Below are positions 43,544-56,109 of a stretch of 64,000 nucleotides of DNA, one piece after another. The position numbers were made by a program, and so were the translations under genes. The first letter of the stretch is position 1, and each line of letters begins with the position of its first letter. Below the pieces are notes generated by a model that worked only from the letters and a program-made list of their open reading frames with translations, ran no database searches and was not told the origin of the DNA. Origin of the DNA: Flaccisagitta enflata (Eukaryota > Chaetognatha > Sagittoidea > Aphragmophora); NCBI GenBank assembly GCA_965153355.1, contig OZ231126.1:100192001-100256000 (forward strand). The letters are read 5' to 3'.

Positions 43544-45169
43544 GGGATTCACCCTCCCTAGAAAGCAGTCCCTGCGTCCAACTTCCCACCAAAGGGATTT
43601 CAAAGTAAAAAGAGTAATTCAAAGGCATAACAGGCCACATCTGCTCCTTTATCAACTGCATCAAAACTTCTATCATCAACACTTTTGCCAAACTGTAAAT
43701 GAAAACTAAGCGCGTCCGCTTCTAAATGTACTATAAGGTTTACTGGAGATTGCTGGAGAAAGTTTTAGCATTGTTGAAAACAGTCCCAAGACAAAAGCAG
43801 GATAGTTCGTGCGCAATCGCGGCTGGGATTCGCCACCAAAATGCCGCCGTGATTTGCCAACGGAAATGTGATGAGGATTCGCCGCCGGTATAGCGACCAA
43901 GATAGCCCCCACCAGAGATTGGTGAAGTGTTGGGAACAGGAAGGGAAGACCACCGCCAAGGACACCGTGACATCACCGGAAAAGGAAAGGGTTATGCCGC
44001 ATCAGGAAGTGAAGAATCGTATATTGACTTGTCAACATACACAAAGTCTTTCTCTCACCTGGAACGAAGTCCTTTGAAATGGAGGTGAGACTGTTCTTGT
44101 GCTGTCTTGAGCTTTAGCTGGATAGCAGATGGGATAGGACCGCCTGTCCTACAATCTTCTCTCTTGCAAGGTGGGTGAGAGTCTGTATGAAACATCCAGA
44201 ACACTCCAAATCAAGAACCATCCAAGGAAGAATTTGGGGACGTGACAAGAAAAGACCGGGCAATGGGGATCAACTACAGACAAGATTTAAGATGACCAAG
44301 TTACAATAACGTCACCTAACACTGGAAGATGGAACAGACGACGAGAAGTAGAGTCAAGCAAACAAACAGAGTGAAAAAGACAGATTAAGAATGCTTAACT
44401 AAATAAAGGGAAATTCAAGAATACTAGCAAAATTACTGGACATGGAATAAAAGATGGGGTGGGAAGAAACCCCAAAAACAAAAAAAGAAAGAAAAGAAGA
44501 AATGAGAAAAAAAAAATTGGGCCTAGCATTGACAGAAGGTCAAAGTGCCATCGACCCTCTATCTTAGCCCTTCGGCCAGAAGCCTACTATTTGGACCAGA
44601 TGAAATTTTCCGCAATTTGGCGGATACCAGATTCGACGGATGCCAGATTCGACGGCCTAAGGCCACCGCTCACTAGCATGCTTCCTGACTTGAGGTAGGC
44701 ATCTTGAAAAGTTCTTGATATGATGCCTGAATCTTGAACATTGTTGACTTGGATCCCGATTTACAAAATGAGGTTAATCCTTCCACAGATACTTGCTCCT
44801 CTCAGCAGGCCTCTTCCACTTACGGCCGATAGTGGATGAGTCATTTGTTCACACTTGCATTCTTCTTCACCAGCATTCATACACCAACTGAGTGATCCTC
44901 ATCCATGACGAGAGATTAACTTGCACTTGAGGGTAAAGATGAGATCCTAAAGAAATTTGCCGAATGTTCAGTCATCAAAGTCGCCATATCCTGAGACTCC
45001 ATTCCTACTATAACCGCCGGCGCCAACTCCTATCGCCGCCAAAATACCGACTCTTGCAGCAACAGCTAGCGACGCCAACTCCATCACAGCAGAAATCGCA
45101 GACACCAACCCTCTGCCGAAGCACACTTCCATCGCAATAGACGAAATGTTTTCCATTATTCCGAATAAG

Positions 45170-45580
45170 TTAGTAGTCATTGCCATCGTCGTAATCATTG
45201 TAGTCATCGTACGCATCATCGTAATCATCGTACGTGTCGTCGTATGCGTCTGCGTCATGCGGATTGTCGAAGGAATCACCACCACCTCCATCCTCAGAGG
45301 CGCTGCCTGAATGATCATCGTCCTCTTGACTGCTGTCACTGCCGTCATGTTGATCTTCATGAATTCCCGCTAGGGTGGAAGTATATCCTTCAGCATTCCT
45401 TGGTGGAGCAATGGCACTTGAGATATTATTGGCGTTTCGGCGTAACTGCTGAAACATGCCCTCAGGCACTTGCACTCCCAATTCACGCGACAGACTCCGC
45501 AATTCCGCTTCCCACTCTTCCCAGGTGAGATTGCTGGGTGGTTTTGGAACCACTCTGCTAGGCAGTCTTCCCTCTGCCAT
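45170..45580 (-). CDS. Small acidic protein of the LTR element, unknown
   Basis: 136 codons from an ATG at 45580, on the same strand as the element. The N-terminal half (MAEGRLPSRVVPKPPSNLTW, then EEWEAELRSLSRELG) looks like a short helical domain. The C-terminal half is an Asp/Glu/Ser/Tyr tail (HEDQHDGSDSSQEDDD, then DDYDDAYDDY repeats). No zinc knuckle, protease or RT motif is visible. It may be a remnant or analogue of a Gag N-terminus, but I cannot assign it. The acidic tail is partly a GAC/TAC microsatellite, so the frame could also be fortuitous. Confidence 0.5.
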   Translation of the reverse strand: MAEGRLPSRVVPKPPSNLTWEEWEAELRSLSRELGVQVPEGMFQQLRRNANNISSAIAPPRNAEGYTSTLAGIHEDQHDGSDSSQEDDDHSGSASEDGGGGDSFDNPHDADAYDDTYDDYDDAYDDYNDYDDGNDY

Positions 45581-45593
45581 AGTGGAAGAGCAA

Positions 45594-45718
45594 GCAACTG
45601 GTTCACCAACTTGGGTGCTTCACCAGCCAATCTGTAAACTACTGGTTCACCAACTAGGGTGCTTCACCAGCCGATCTGTAAGCCACTGGTTCACCAACTA
45701 GGGTGCTTCACCAGCCAG
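45594..45718 (+). repeat. ~45-bp tandem repeat inside the LTR element
   Basis: Three copies of a unit containing CTGGTTCACCAACTAGGGTG then CTTCACCAGCC, located just upstream (in element sense) of the acidic ORF. It could be part of a leader. Confidence 0.85.
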
Positions 45719-46769
45719 ATCATCAACTAGGATGTTTCACTATTTGAGTTTTGATGTTGAGGTGTAATTCTTGGTGCTGAGAGTATTGTCGATGATGATG
45801 TTGTTGTTGGGACTGATGTCTGATGATGTTGTTGTTGGGACTGATGTCTTTTGTTATTGTTATTGTTAAGATTGTTGTCATTTGTTGTTGTTATTGTTTG
45901 TTATAGAGGTTGTTGTTTTTATCTGAAGTTAAGCTGTTGTTGTAGTTGCTGATGATCAGAAGATTGATTGTTAATTTTGAATGCAGTTTTAGGCAACAGT
46001 AAAAGCAAGTCTAACCAAATGAATTGGTTTATTTTAATAAGAACAATCACGGAAGAAATCTCCTTATAATTGATAAAGCAGATTGTTTTCTGATTATTGT
46101 CTTCTTAAGCTGAAATGGGGTTTTTGTCGGTTATATTGTTTTTGAAAGTTTTATTGTTGCATCGCCAACCGTAGAGGAGTAAAAGTTGTTTGGCAATCCC
46201 TTAATTCCGCTTCTTCAAAGCCGCGCTTGAGGAGCTCCGACCAGCACGCCCCCCAAGTTCGCCGAGCTCCGTGCCATTCGCAATCGGAAAATGCCGGGAA
46301 AAGGAAGAGAAAGGTCTTTCAAGAGTTGAATTCCTATGCAGATGCCGCTTCCGTCCCAAAGACGCTGGAAACCCTTTGAAACTTTCACGAGTGGCGGCCA
46401 CTGGCCAAAGGGCCACTACCACTTGAAAATGTGATGAAATTGGAGATGAAAAGAACCGAGATCAACCGAAGAGCTTGAGCTTCCCAATAAATTCTGCGCG
46501 CTCCAAATTAGCAAAGGCCCATCCAGAGTTCGCCGTCCAGAACTCATCAGGTTTTTCCGAAAGGTTCGTTCACTCATCGCTTGACCTTGAAAACTATGTC
46601 CTAAGACTCTTGTACTGAGAAAACTCAGGATCTTGCAGAAGGGCAGGGCAAGATTGGTTGACCACCAGAGAGGAGTGGCTCCATGCCAAAGAGAGGCAAA
46701 TGGATGACGGATGTACTTGAGTTTGCTCTCAAGGCAGCTTACCATGAGAAATTTGGCTGATGCGCCAAT

Positions 46770-47586
46770 TATTAAAGATAGATTATTGCTTTAGTCCCAT
46801 AGTCGAGTGTTCAGTGAAATGATGATACGCACAAACACAGACCTGATCACCAAGGCTTCTCTCCTGTCTGTGCTTCTTGATGGGGACCTGACTACAGTAC
46901 AGGCCCCTCTTCGTACGCATCACCATCGAATGCTCTAGTTGCAGCGGACGTCCGACTCCACATCCGTCCGGGACTATCTTGCTAACTTCGTAGCCGGAAA
47001 GTATATCTTATTCATTGTCTTACATTCTTCTTACTTCATCTTGGAGAGATGGGAGAAAGAGATTAACTAACGAGATTCGACGTGTCGTTTGATTAATTGA
47101 TTACTATTTAAACCCCATTTCAGCTACACTCCTCATTCAATCAATCGTGAAAGCTATCTTGCCTACACAAGGAAAAAGCAACGGATCAATCTAATGATAA
47201 CAGGAGCAGCTTAATCATTCATATGACACACTGTCTACTCAATAGAGTGGCTGAAATGGAAAGGAGCTTATGCTCATTAACTGAACGTCAGATAGTTAGA
47301 AGAGAACGTAATTAATCATCCCATCAATCTACGTAAAATACCGAGAAAGTGATTCTTCTAATGAAACTAACATTGTCGACAAAATCTATTCATCTAAGAG
47401 AATCAGACTTGTAAATGTATAAAAGCTAATTGTAAGTTAAAATATACTGTCAATCTGTCATGAGAGAAGATACGGATGATCTAAGAACAGGTCGTGTGGA
47501 AAAACACTAAACAGGGACTGTTTCTTTTTGCATCCATTAAACACTAAAGTTCCTGAAAAGCTGGATGCCTAAATTACTCTATTACA
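46770..47586 (-). repeat. 5' LTR
   Basis: The 5' LTR in element orientation (minus strand). It adjoins the primer-binding-site-like TGGCGCATCAGCC on the internal side and a (GAAA)n(GA)n tract outside. Confidence 0.85.
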
Positions 47587-47676
<90 letters not shown>

Positions 47677-47695
47677 AGACAAAGAGAGAGACAGG
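47587..47695 (+). repeat. (GAAA)n(GA)n microsatellite
   Basis: Continuous with the (GA)n(GAAA)n tract at 42688-42727 if the LTR element is removed, so the element inserted into this microsatellite. Confidence 0.9.
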
Positions 47696-47939
47696 CCACT
47701 TGTTCATCATCAAAAACAAATGCAAGTGACTTGAAAGTTAGCATTATAAAAGTTTGTGTAAAATCATTATTTTTTTTTTATGCTACATAAAGCCTAAAAT
47801 TAGGATCAATGAAAAATATTGATCATAAGAAAAATGCAAAAAAATAAAAAAAAGATTTAAAAAATCATGGTCCAAAATTATTGATTGCAGAGAATTCTAC
47901 TTGGCGCCATCTGAAAGAGAAGAATTACCTCTTTCATAG

Positions 47940-48325
47940 GTCCATATTCCAGCCTTGAGGCTAAAATCTCAGCCTTGAGGTCCCAGCTAAGTGGCCTAGG
48001 TCCCAGCCTCGAGTCCCAAATCCCAGTCTTGAGGCCTAAATCCCAATCCCAAGGCCCAAATTCTAGCCTAAAGGAATTTGGGCCTCAAGGCTGGGATATG
48101 GGCCCCGAGGCTGGGATATGGGTCTGGAGGCTGGGAGGAGGGGGGATGCGGAGGAGGAAAAGAAGATGAAGAAGGGGAAGGGGGAGAAAATTCCCCATAT
48201 GTGTGAAAGCATAGGTCATCGACCCCTTCAAGGCTGCTGCTCTGCTCCCCCTCCAACTTCAAGCACAACCTACTTAGGCAGGGCACGGGTACCGCTGACC
48301 ATCTAACGCTTTTGCGACTATTTGT
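47940..48325 (+). repeat. Hairpin repeat missing its left end
   Basis: Units (GGCCCAAATTCTAGCC) meet their inverse (GGGCCTCAAGGCTGGGATAT) near 48070. The right arm is complete (CCCCATATGTGTGAAAGCAT, GGTCATCGACCCCTTCAAGG), with the full tail to GCTTTTGCGACTA. The left GGGCAGCGGCCCC arm is missing. Confidence 0.75.
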
Positions 48326-48379
48326 CTTACATTGTGCTTAACTGAATGTTTCAAATAACCATTCTATTTTCTTGTTTTT

Positions 48380-48865
48380 GGGCAGCGGCCCCAGAAGGCC
48401 GATGTCCTGTACAACACAGGGGTGAATTTCCAGACGTCCATACGTCCGTCCCCCCCCCCCCGCCAAAGCTTCTGATCCTCATGTTCCCATTGAATAACAT
48501 GGAAAATTGATTAAATGCAAAATTTACATTGAATAACATGGAAAATTTACTAGAAGTTAATATATGGGAAATCCCTATTGAATAATATGGAAAATAGACA
48601 AAATTTGGAAATAAATGCAAAATTCAGATTGAATAACATGGAAATTGACAATGAAATGTAAAAAAATTCAATGTTCTTATTTAATAACAAGGAAAGTAAC
48701 CCCAAAGGCTTGAAATGTGTCTTCTCAGGACGTCTGGGAATTCACCCCTGTATCCTACAGGACATCCGCCCTTTGGGGCCGCTGCCCTGCTCTCACTCCA
48801 CTTCTGCAGCTAATCACTCCAAGCAAGGCATCGGGTACCGCTGACCATGTGCAATCCTTGGATGA
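48380..48865. repeat. Type-B hairpin repeat with AT-rich core
   Basis: GGGCAGCGGCCCCAGAAGGC, CGATGTCCTGTACAACACAG is mirrored by CTGTATCCTACAGGACATCC and GGGGCCGCTGCCC. Inside, CAGACGTCC pairs with GGACGTCTG. The core is made of TTGAATAACATGGAAAATT units. The tail has GGCATCGGGTACCGCTGACC. Confidence 0.8.
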
Positions 48866-49228
48866 CTAGTTTCTTCTGTTTTTGCCTGAAAAGGCGGTAA
48901 TGATCACTAATGATCTCATAACGGAATTTCCAAAGTGTTACATTAGCATCCGTGATTTTGATTGAGCCTTATCTACGAGGAAGTCCCGTTATTAAGGCAC
49001 CAAATTTGATTGAATCATCAAGGCAAGGAAAAATCGAGAACGAGAAAGCCCAGAATAATTTCATAATACAACGATGACACCCCTAACTGATTTGAATACG
49101 GATCCAAACATTCGGAAAACCCCCATTTCTAATTCTGCACTCAATTAGTCAAAGTGATGCGTCATGTCACGAGTGATCTAGTAAGAGAGAGGTAAAAGGG
49201 GAAAGCTTAAACCGAAGCATGAGAAAGT
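48866..49228. other. No supported gene
   Basis: Unique sequence with no open frame of note. Confidence 0.5.
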
Positions 49229-49232
49229 ACAG

Positions 49233-49284
<52 letters not shown>

Positions 49285-49306
49285 CAGAGAGACAGAGAGA
49301 CAGAAA

Positions 49307-49384
<78 letters not shown>

Positions 49385-49386
49385 AT
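49229..49386 (+). repeat. (GA)n(GAAA)n microsatellite
   Basis: A (GA)n run, then GACAGAGA units, then about 17 GAAA units. The FFLSFFLS frames on the minus strand are repeat shadows. Confidence 0.95.
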
Positions 49387-49509
49387 GAACAAATGGAGAA
49401 AGTAATGATATAAATGATTCACCAACGCAAACAAAAATATTCAAACAGTAAATACGAGTGTTGAGCAAAAACTAGAGAGGTAATGCCCCCTTCTGAGGAA
49501 TAGAGTATA

Positions 49510-50458
<949 letters not shown>

Positions 50459-50985
50459 TACCTCTTTTAGCTCGTAGACGCGATAGAGGACGTCATAGCA
50501 AAAGAAAAATGAAAAGGAGCGAGACTAAGACAACAAACGAAAAGGAAAAAAAAAGGTTGGTGATGGGTATATAAGTGGGTCCGGTTTTGGTATTTGGAAC
50601 AGACCTGCTAAGTCCCTAAGATTAAATACAATCTTCTCAGAGCCAAGTATAAACTCTGAAAGAAATTTTCCCAAAAATTTAAGAGGAAAAAACAACCATT
50701 GAAAAAGATAGAAGAAAAAAGCACGAAAAACAAACAAGAAATCACTGCCTTTTCATAACCTAGATCACCTCATTAGCATAACTTTTTGTGCGAGCTTTTT
50801 TTAAAAAACAAACCGTTGCCAAACTGAACTTTTTTTTCATAAGCTCAACTTACTCAATCATTCTTACATTATAACCGACCAGCGAGACGAAACCTTAGGA
50901 AACATTTAGCGAAAAAGGAAGGAAGAGAGAAAGACAGGAAGAGAGGAAGAGTGAGTAACAGTGAGAATCTCCTTTCCCGCTTCTC
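50459..50985. other. Upstream region of the metalloproteinase exon
   Basis: AT-rich, with one TATATAAG at 50567-50574 and a purine-rich tract at 50915-50955. No coding sequence is supported. Confidence 0.45.
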
Positions 50986-50987
50986 CA

Positions 50988-50998
50988 CGTATAAAACC
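50988..50998 (+). promoter_or_regulatory. Possible TATA box of the metalloproteinase gene
   Basis: CGTATAAAACC lies about 295 bp before the ATG at 51291. It would place the transcription start near 51020 and give a ~270-nt leader. An alternative TATATAAG is 420 bp further upstream. Inference from motif only. Confidence 0.35.
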
Positions 50999-51290
50999 CA
51001 CCTCCCACTGAGTTTTGTGCCACAAGAAACGATTTCCTGGAGTGGGAGACGAACACAAAAAGGGAAAGAATCGTGGGAAACTAATTATCAATTCATCGTT
51101 AACTAACATTAGTAATTGACATTAGTAATGTCATTAATTACGTGCCAATTCACTTTCGCTTAAAGAAAGAACTTAACTTTTATGTGTGTAAATTTTTGCA
51201 ACAAACACCATCGAACCCTTTGGCCATCCACACTGCGTAACGACATAGAAAAAAAACACCATCTCTTATCATCGATTACAAACAACCAAA

Positions 51291-52286
51291 ATGATGAATT
51301 ACCAAATACTTTCCTCCATCTTTTGTCTCTTTTTCGTGTATCCATACTTGGCCTCTTCCCTTCCATATTTCACTCGATCTTTTAATAGCTTCATCACCGA
51401 TTCTCCCATCATCTACCTCAACACCATCAATCAAACTTACTCCAGCAATAACAACACCACTTTCAACGGCAGTCTGTACAACAGTAACCCAAGCAACAAC
51501 AACAACAATAATAATCACAACAATCACAATTTCCCCAATAACTTTTACGTAGATACTTTCAATTCCAAAAATTTGGAACATGATGTTGCCAACGAGCCGC
51601 CAACTTCCGCATCTTCAACTCTTCCTCCTCCAGCCATGTCCCCGCGACAACGCGAAGCCAACGATTACTTCGCCAAATTCGGTTACATCTCCAAGTCCTC
51701 GTCGGCGATGAGAGCGGCTTCCGACCGCGTCATTGAGCAGTTCCAACACATGGCCGGATTGGTCGAGAACGGCCGTCTAGACGATGACACGATGGCCATG
51801 ATGCGAACGCCTCGATGCGGCATTCCGGATATGGATAGAAACGACGACGACTTTAACGGCAACAACGCCGCCAGCAACAGCAACAGCAACGACGATAACC
51901 AGCAGTTGCTGTCGATAGCCGGTAAGGTGCCCAATTTCGGAGCGTGGGATGTGAAAGGCGATGTTTTGGAGGAGGAATTGGAAGCCGAATTGGCTGATCC
52001 CAGAAAAAAGAGGAGGAGGAGGAAGAGAAGCCTCCAACCGGAAGGGATGGATTCCGACGTCGACGAGGAAACTGGAAGCGGTCGTCGGAGTCGAAGGTTC
52101 GCGTTAAGCGGCCGGAAGTGGCGTAAGACGGATCTGACGTATCGAGTTGAGAGATACACGACGAGGTTGACGCGGGATGAAGTTGACAGAACGATCGAGA
52201 AGGCTTTGAATTTTTGGGCGGCCCTTTCGGGACTCACTTTTACGCGATTAAGCTCAGGACCGGTGGACATCGCAATCGTTTTTCAG
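51291..52286 (+). CDS. Matrix metalloproteinase, first coding exon (partial gene)
   Basis: The exon starts at an ATG in good context (CCAAAATGATGAA) and encodes 332 residues: a hydrophobic signal-peptide-like start (IFCLFFVYPYLASSL), an Asn-rich stretch (residues ~45-85), and a propeptide with peptidoglycan-binding-type helices (REANDYFAKFGYI..VIEQFQHMAGL). The cysteine-switch motif PRCGIPD follows (C176), the residue known to hold the catalytic zinc of latent MMPs. There is an Asn/Ser-rich insert, a furin-type site RKKRRRRKRS (from residue 238), a second basic site near RRSRRF, and the start of the catalytic domain (KWRKTDLTYRVERYT, NFWAALSGLTFTRL, VDIAIVFQ). It ends precisely at CAG followed by donor GTATGA. 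The zinc-binding HExxH exon is not visible downstream, so the first intron probably extends past the window. The propeptide-to-catalytic linker is much longer than usual. The protein is predicted to be secreted and activated by furin. Confidence 0.9.
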
Positions 52287-52360
52287 GTATGATGAGAATC
52301 AACAGTTTTACTTTTGCTTGTTTTTGTCATTCTCAAAGACCGATGATAAGGACAAGGCGT

Positions 52361-53808
52361 AACCAGGATAGTCCAGTCTCTAAAAGGAATAAAAGAATAG
52401 ATCTTGGCGACTTTGGAGCAAAGTCTGAAAATTTGCATATAGGGTCACTTTTTTGTGCTGAAGAAGACTAGATGGAGTACTCGTCTGATTTTTTAGTGTA
52501 CCCCATAAAAAACGCGTTTTTAAAAATAAATAACTTTGAACTTGCACTGACGTCAAACGAATTGACCGATCGCAATAAAATTTTAGGTGAAGAAAAATAT
52601 GCCTTTTTTCTACTTGTTTGCAAAATCAGCAAAATCGGTTCGGTAGAAGCAGAGATATTGCTGTTTAAAGTCTAGGCCTATTTTCAAAAAAAAAGGCTAT
52701 GTTTCAGTTTCAGGGTAAAATTTTGTTTTTTTGAGCTAAAAGTCTGAAATTGTTTCCAGACATTGATTTTATTGTAATTGACCTGAAAAGCAAAAAGAAT
52801 TAAAAAAATTTTGTGTTTTTTTTTTTCATTTTTTGGCAAAAACAAAACAAACAAAAAACGAGTTCCAAAATTTAGGTGTGGTCTTCAAAAAGGGCTAGTT
52901 CAAGGATGATATTGAAACTAATGGTGCCACTTGGGGAATCTGTTGCCATCAAGTGTACCAACTTATTTCCAAAATTTCAGAGGGGTACACTGACCTAGAA
53001 AGACAATGAAACATTTCAAAGTCTAAAACAAAAATACCAAAATTTAGCATTTTTAAACCCTCTTTGGTACATGAAAAAATTCAATTTTTGATTAGTAAGC
53101 TGAAATTTGGCTCAGATATCCCCCTTACATAAAGGGACTTGCATACAAAATTTTAGGCGAATTGCTTGAAAGGTTTGGCCGTAGCATAACCAAATATCCC
53201 AGGAGGTCCAAAAAAAAAATTTTGGGGTTTTTTTTTTTTTAAACTCTGAAATGATTTTTTGTCTTTTTGGGTTGACGTACCCCTCTGAAAGTTTAAGAAT
53301 AAGTTGGTACATTTGATGACAATTGATTCCCAGAGTGGGCGCCAATAATTTCAATATTTTCCTCGAACTAGCATTTTCAAAAAATCAGGCCTTAATTCTG
53401 AAACTCAATTTTTTGTTGTTTTTTTTTGCCAAAAATATGTTTTTTGAGTAAATTGGCGTAAAATGAATATTTAAAACCAATATCAGACTTTTAGCTCAAA
53501 AAAACAAAATTTAAACGACAATCTCTCCGCTTCTACTAAACCAATTTTGCTGAAATTTTGCATGAAAGTAGAAAAAAGGTATATTTTTCTTCAATTATAA
53601 TTTTATAGCGATCAGTCAATTGGTTTGGCGTCAGTGCAACTTCAAAGTTATTTTTTTTTTTTAAAAACGCATTTTTTTTATAGGTTACATAAAAAAATCA
53701 GATGTGTACCTCATCTAGTCCTCTTCAGCATGAAAAACTAACTCCTATACAAATTTTCAGGCTTTGCACCAAATTCGCCGAGTCCTTTTCTTTAAATCCT
53801 GGACTATG
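52361..53808. mobile_element. 1.45-kb fold-back element
   Basis: The whole segment is one imperfect palindrome centred near 53090. Outer ends are AGGATAGTCCAG and CCTGGACTAT. Matching inner pairs include GCAAAGTCTGAAAATTTG / CAAATTTTCAGGCTTTGC, TTGAGCTAAAAGTCTG / CAGACTTTTAGCTCAA, and TTTCAGAGGGGTAC / GTACCCCTCTGAAA. The arms are ~70-80% similar by eye. No transposase. The element lies at the start of the metalloproteinase intron. The open frame at 53112-53354 is not considered real. Confidence 0.8.
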
Positions 53809-54560
53809 AGTCTAACTGTTTCATTGCGTGATGAGGACAGAAATCGAGAGAAGCTGAATATCACTGCACTGGGCAAAATCAAGTGGAACAAATTCCCGTT
53901 TAGAAAGTCGGCTTAAGAATCGACCATCTGACTTGCCGACGCTACAACGAAAGTACTGAGAGTCACTTTCATAGAAGACAACCATCTACCCTTAATTACT
54001 TTTGGTAGGCAATATGCTTTTGTGTTACGTTTGGAAAAAAAAATTCAGATTCGGTTTTATAGAAAACTAACAGTGTTAGTCAGTGCCACTGACCACTGAG
54101 TCTCAGTGGTAATCAGTGGTAGGAGTGGTAGTCAGTGAGCGTTCACAAGGCCCTCTTCCATTCATTTTAGTGTACAGTAGATCTCGTCTACACTAGAGAT
54201 AACAGGGGCAAGCATTATGGAAAGATGAATGAAGGCAGAGAGCGATATTTAGATCATAGACTTATCAAAGGGTGCCTAATTCCCCATGATATCTGGTTGC
54301 CATGGAAACACATTTCCATGTATTCTCGCTAAAATATCAATATTTTGAGAGATTTTTTTAAGGAACAATGCTTAAAATCAAATTTTATACAACTTTCCCA
54401 CAGTATGTTTGTATGAATATGCATTTCGTTTGGCCGTTGCCAGGCGTATCATGTGACAATCCCTTGCAACCGCTAAACAGGCGACATTCTTACAGATCAT
54501 ACTGTTAGGAAAGTTGTAGCAAATTTGTTTAAAAATGCTCTCAAAAAATTTCACATAATA
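53809..54560. other. Intronic stretch, no gene
   Basis: It contains an AGTCAGTG-rich patch at 54070-54145 (GTTAGTCAGTGCCACTGACC..GTAGTCAGTGAGCGTTCACA) with a weak copy of the repeat seen at 12125. No exon is recognised. Confidence 0.5.
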
Positions 54561-54561
54561 T

Positions 54562-54778
<217 letters not shown>

Positions 54779-55079
54779 TCAATGACACGTTCTTGTTCTT
54801 GTTTGTGTTTGGGTCTGCTTTTGGTCCGTCTGTCTTAATGTCTCCCTGTCTGTCTCCTTGTAGGTTAGTTGATCTTTCAGCATCAAGATTCGCTTAGATA
54901 AACTCGATGCAGGAGCACTGGTCATTACAAAATACTAATGGCATACTATTCCAGTATCTTTTCTTTACCACTTATTCTATATTATTGACTTATTGAAAAA
55001 ATAATGATAAAAGAGAAAAGAAAACAATAATCGTATCAAAACATTATTACCAATATTAGACATAAATCAAATGAGGTAA

Positions 55080-55467
55080 GAACAAGGCCAACACCTATAA
55101 GTCGCGTGCTAGACTTACAGACAAAGAATGACTTAGAATGACTTAGAATGACTTTCTTCAATGACTTAGAATGACCTAAAATGAATTCAAAATTGACTTA
55201 AAATGACTAAAAAACCAAAAAACCAAAAATAACTTAAAATGACTTAAAATGACTTAAAATGACTTAGACTGACTCAAAATGACTTAGAATAACTATAAAT
55301 GACTTAAAATGACTTAAAATGACCTAAGAGTTGATGTTATAGTACAAAAAAGTAAAGTGTGACGGACGGACGGACGGACCGACGGACGGACGGACCGACG
55401 GACCGACGGAGGGACGGACCGACAAAGCTGGTTGTGAGGGAATGCTGCACCGCGACTAAAAAAAAAA
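55080..55467 (+). mobile_element. GTCGCG-family element with ATGACTTAAA cargo
   Basis: The left end GAACAAGGCCAACACCTATA has box GTCGCGTGC at 55101-55109, almost identical to the copy at 19382. The cargo is about 15 units of ATGACTTAAA/ATGACTTAGA, then GACGGACGGACC units. The right end is GACAAAGCTGGTTGTGAGGG and GCACCGCGACTAAAAA, the box having one inserted base. Confidence 0.75.
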
Positions 55468-55667
55468 AGGTTTCCTCGTTAGCGGTTTCGCGCGATAAAG
55501 GCTAAATTCATGGGGTCCCCATGGGGCCGTTATCACGGCGCAGGGTTGTAGAATCAAAGACGCGTCATCTCTCTTCTGCTTGTATTTAATCACCCCGGTA
55601 TTTATATCCATTCACACTCATTCCAGATAATGGCCAAGGCAAGTTTGCTCATATCAAATTGAGTGGG

Positions 55668-56105
55668 CTAGGATTTCAGCCTCAAGGCTAGGATTTGAGC
55701 CTCGAGGCTAGGATTTGAGCCTCGAGGTTGGATTTGAGCCCTCGAGGCTGGGATTTGAGCCTCAAGGCTGGGATTTGGGCCTCGACACTTGAATTTGAGC
55801 CTCAACGCTGGATTTTGAACCTGGAAACTGGGATTTGAGCCTGGAAACTGGGATTTGAGCCTTGAAACTGGGATTTGAGCCTGGAGACTGGTTTTTGAGG
55901 TTGGAGGCTGGGATTTGAGCTTCGAGGCTGGATTTTGAGCTTTGAGGGCTAGATTTGAGCGTCATGGATAGATTTTAGGCGTTAAAGCTGGATTTGAGCC
56001 TCGAGGGTTGGACGGAGAAGAAGAAGAAGGAGGAGAAGAAGGAAAAATTTCCCGTATGTGCAAAAGCATAGGTCATCGGTCCCTTCGGGGCCGCTGCCCA
56101 AAAAC
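55668..56105 (-). repeat. Half of a hairpin repeat abutting PLE3
   Basis: On the minus strand: GGGCAGCGGCCCCGAAGGGA, CCGATGACCTATGCTTTTGC, TTCTCC-type units, then many ~20-bp units (AGGCTCAAATCCCAGTTTCC). The mirrored arm is absent. It joins the 3' end of the PLE3 fragment. Confidence 0.75.
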
Positions 56106-56109
56106 GGAA

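Larger units (their letters stand above)
43544..46769 (-). other. Internal region of the LTR element, mostly non-coding
   Basis: Apart from the acidic ORF, minus-strand frames at 46416-46745 and 46201-46422 are open for 109 and 73 codons, but show no domain and overlap poorly. TGTTGTTGTT-rich sequence spans 45790-45960. No pol-type motif is found in any frame. Confidence 0.55.
42728..47586 (-). mobile_element. Non-autonomous LTR retroelement
   Basis: Direct repeats of 816 bp (42728-43543) and 817 bp (46770-47586) are about 99% identical and flank 3.2 kb. Read on the minus strand each LTR starts TGTAATAGAG and ends TCTATCTTTAATA. Immediately inside the 5' LTR is TGGCGCATCAGCC (46767-46755), a plausible tRNA primer-binding site beginning TGG. 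Before the 3' LTR lies a purine run (AGGGAGGGTG). Flanks are AAAG on both sides, but within a GAAA tract. There is no reverse transcriptase, integrase or protease, only a small acidic ORF, so it must depend on another element. Confidence 0.8.

Noticed and set aside
42728-47586. Plus-strand orientation of the LTR element
   Set aside because: The sequence after the left LTR (GGGATTCACCC) is not primer-site-like, whereas on the minus strand TGGCGCATCAGCC lies beside the LTR and the LTRs begin with TG.
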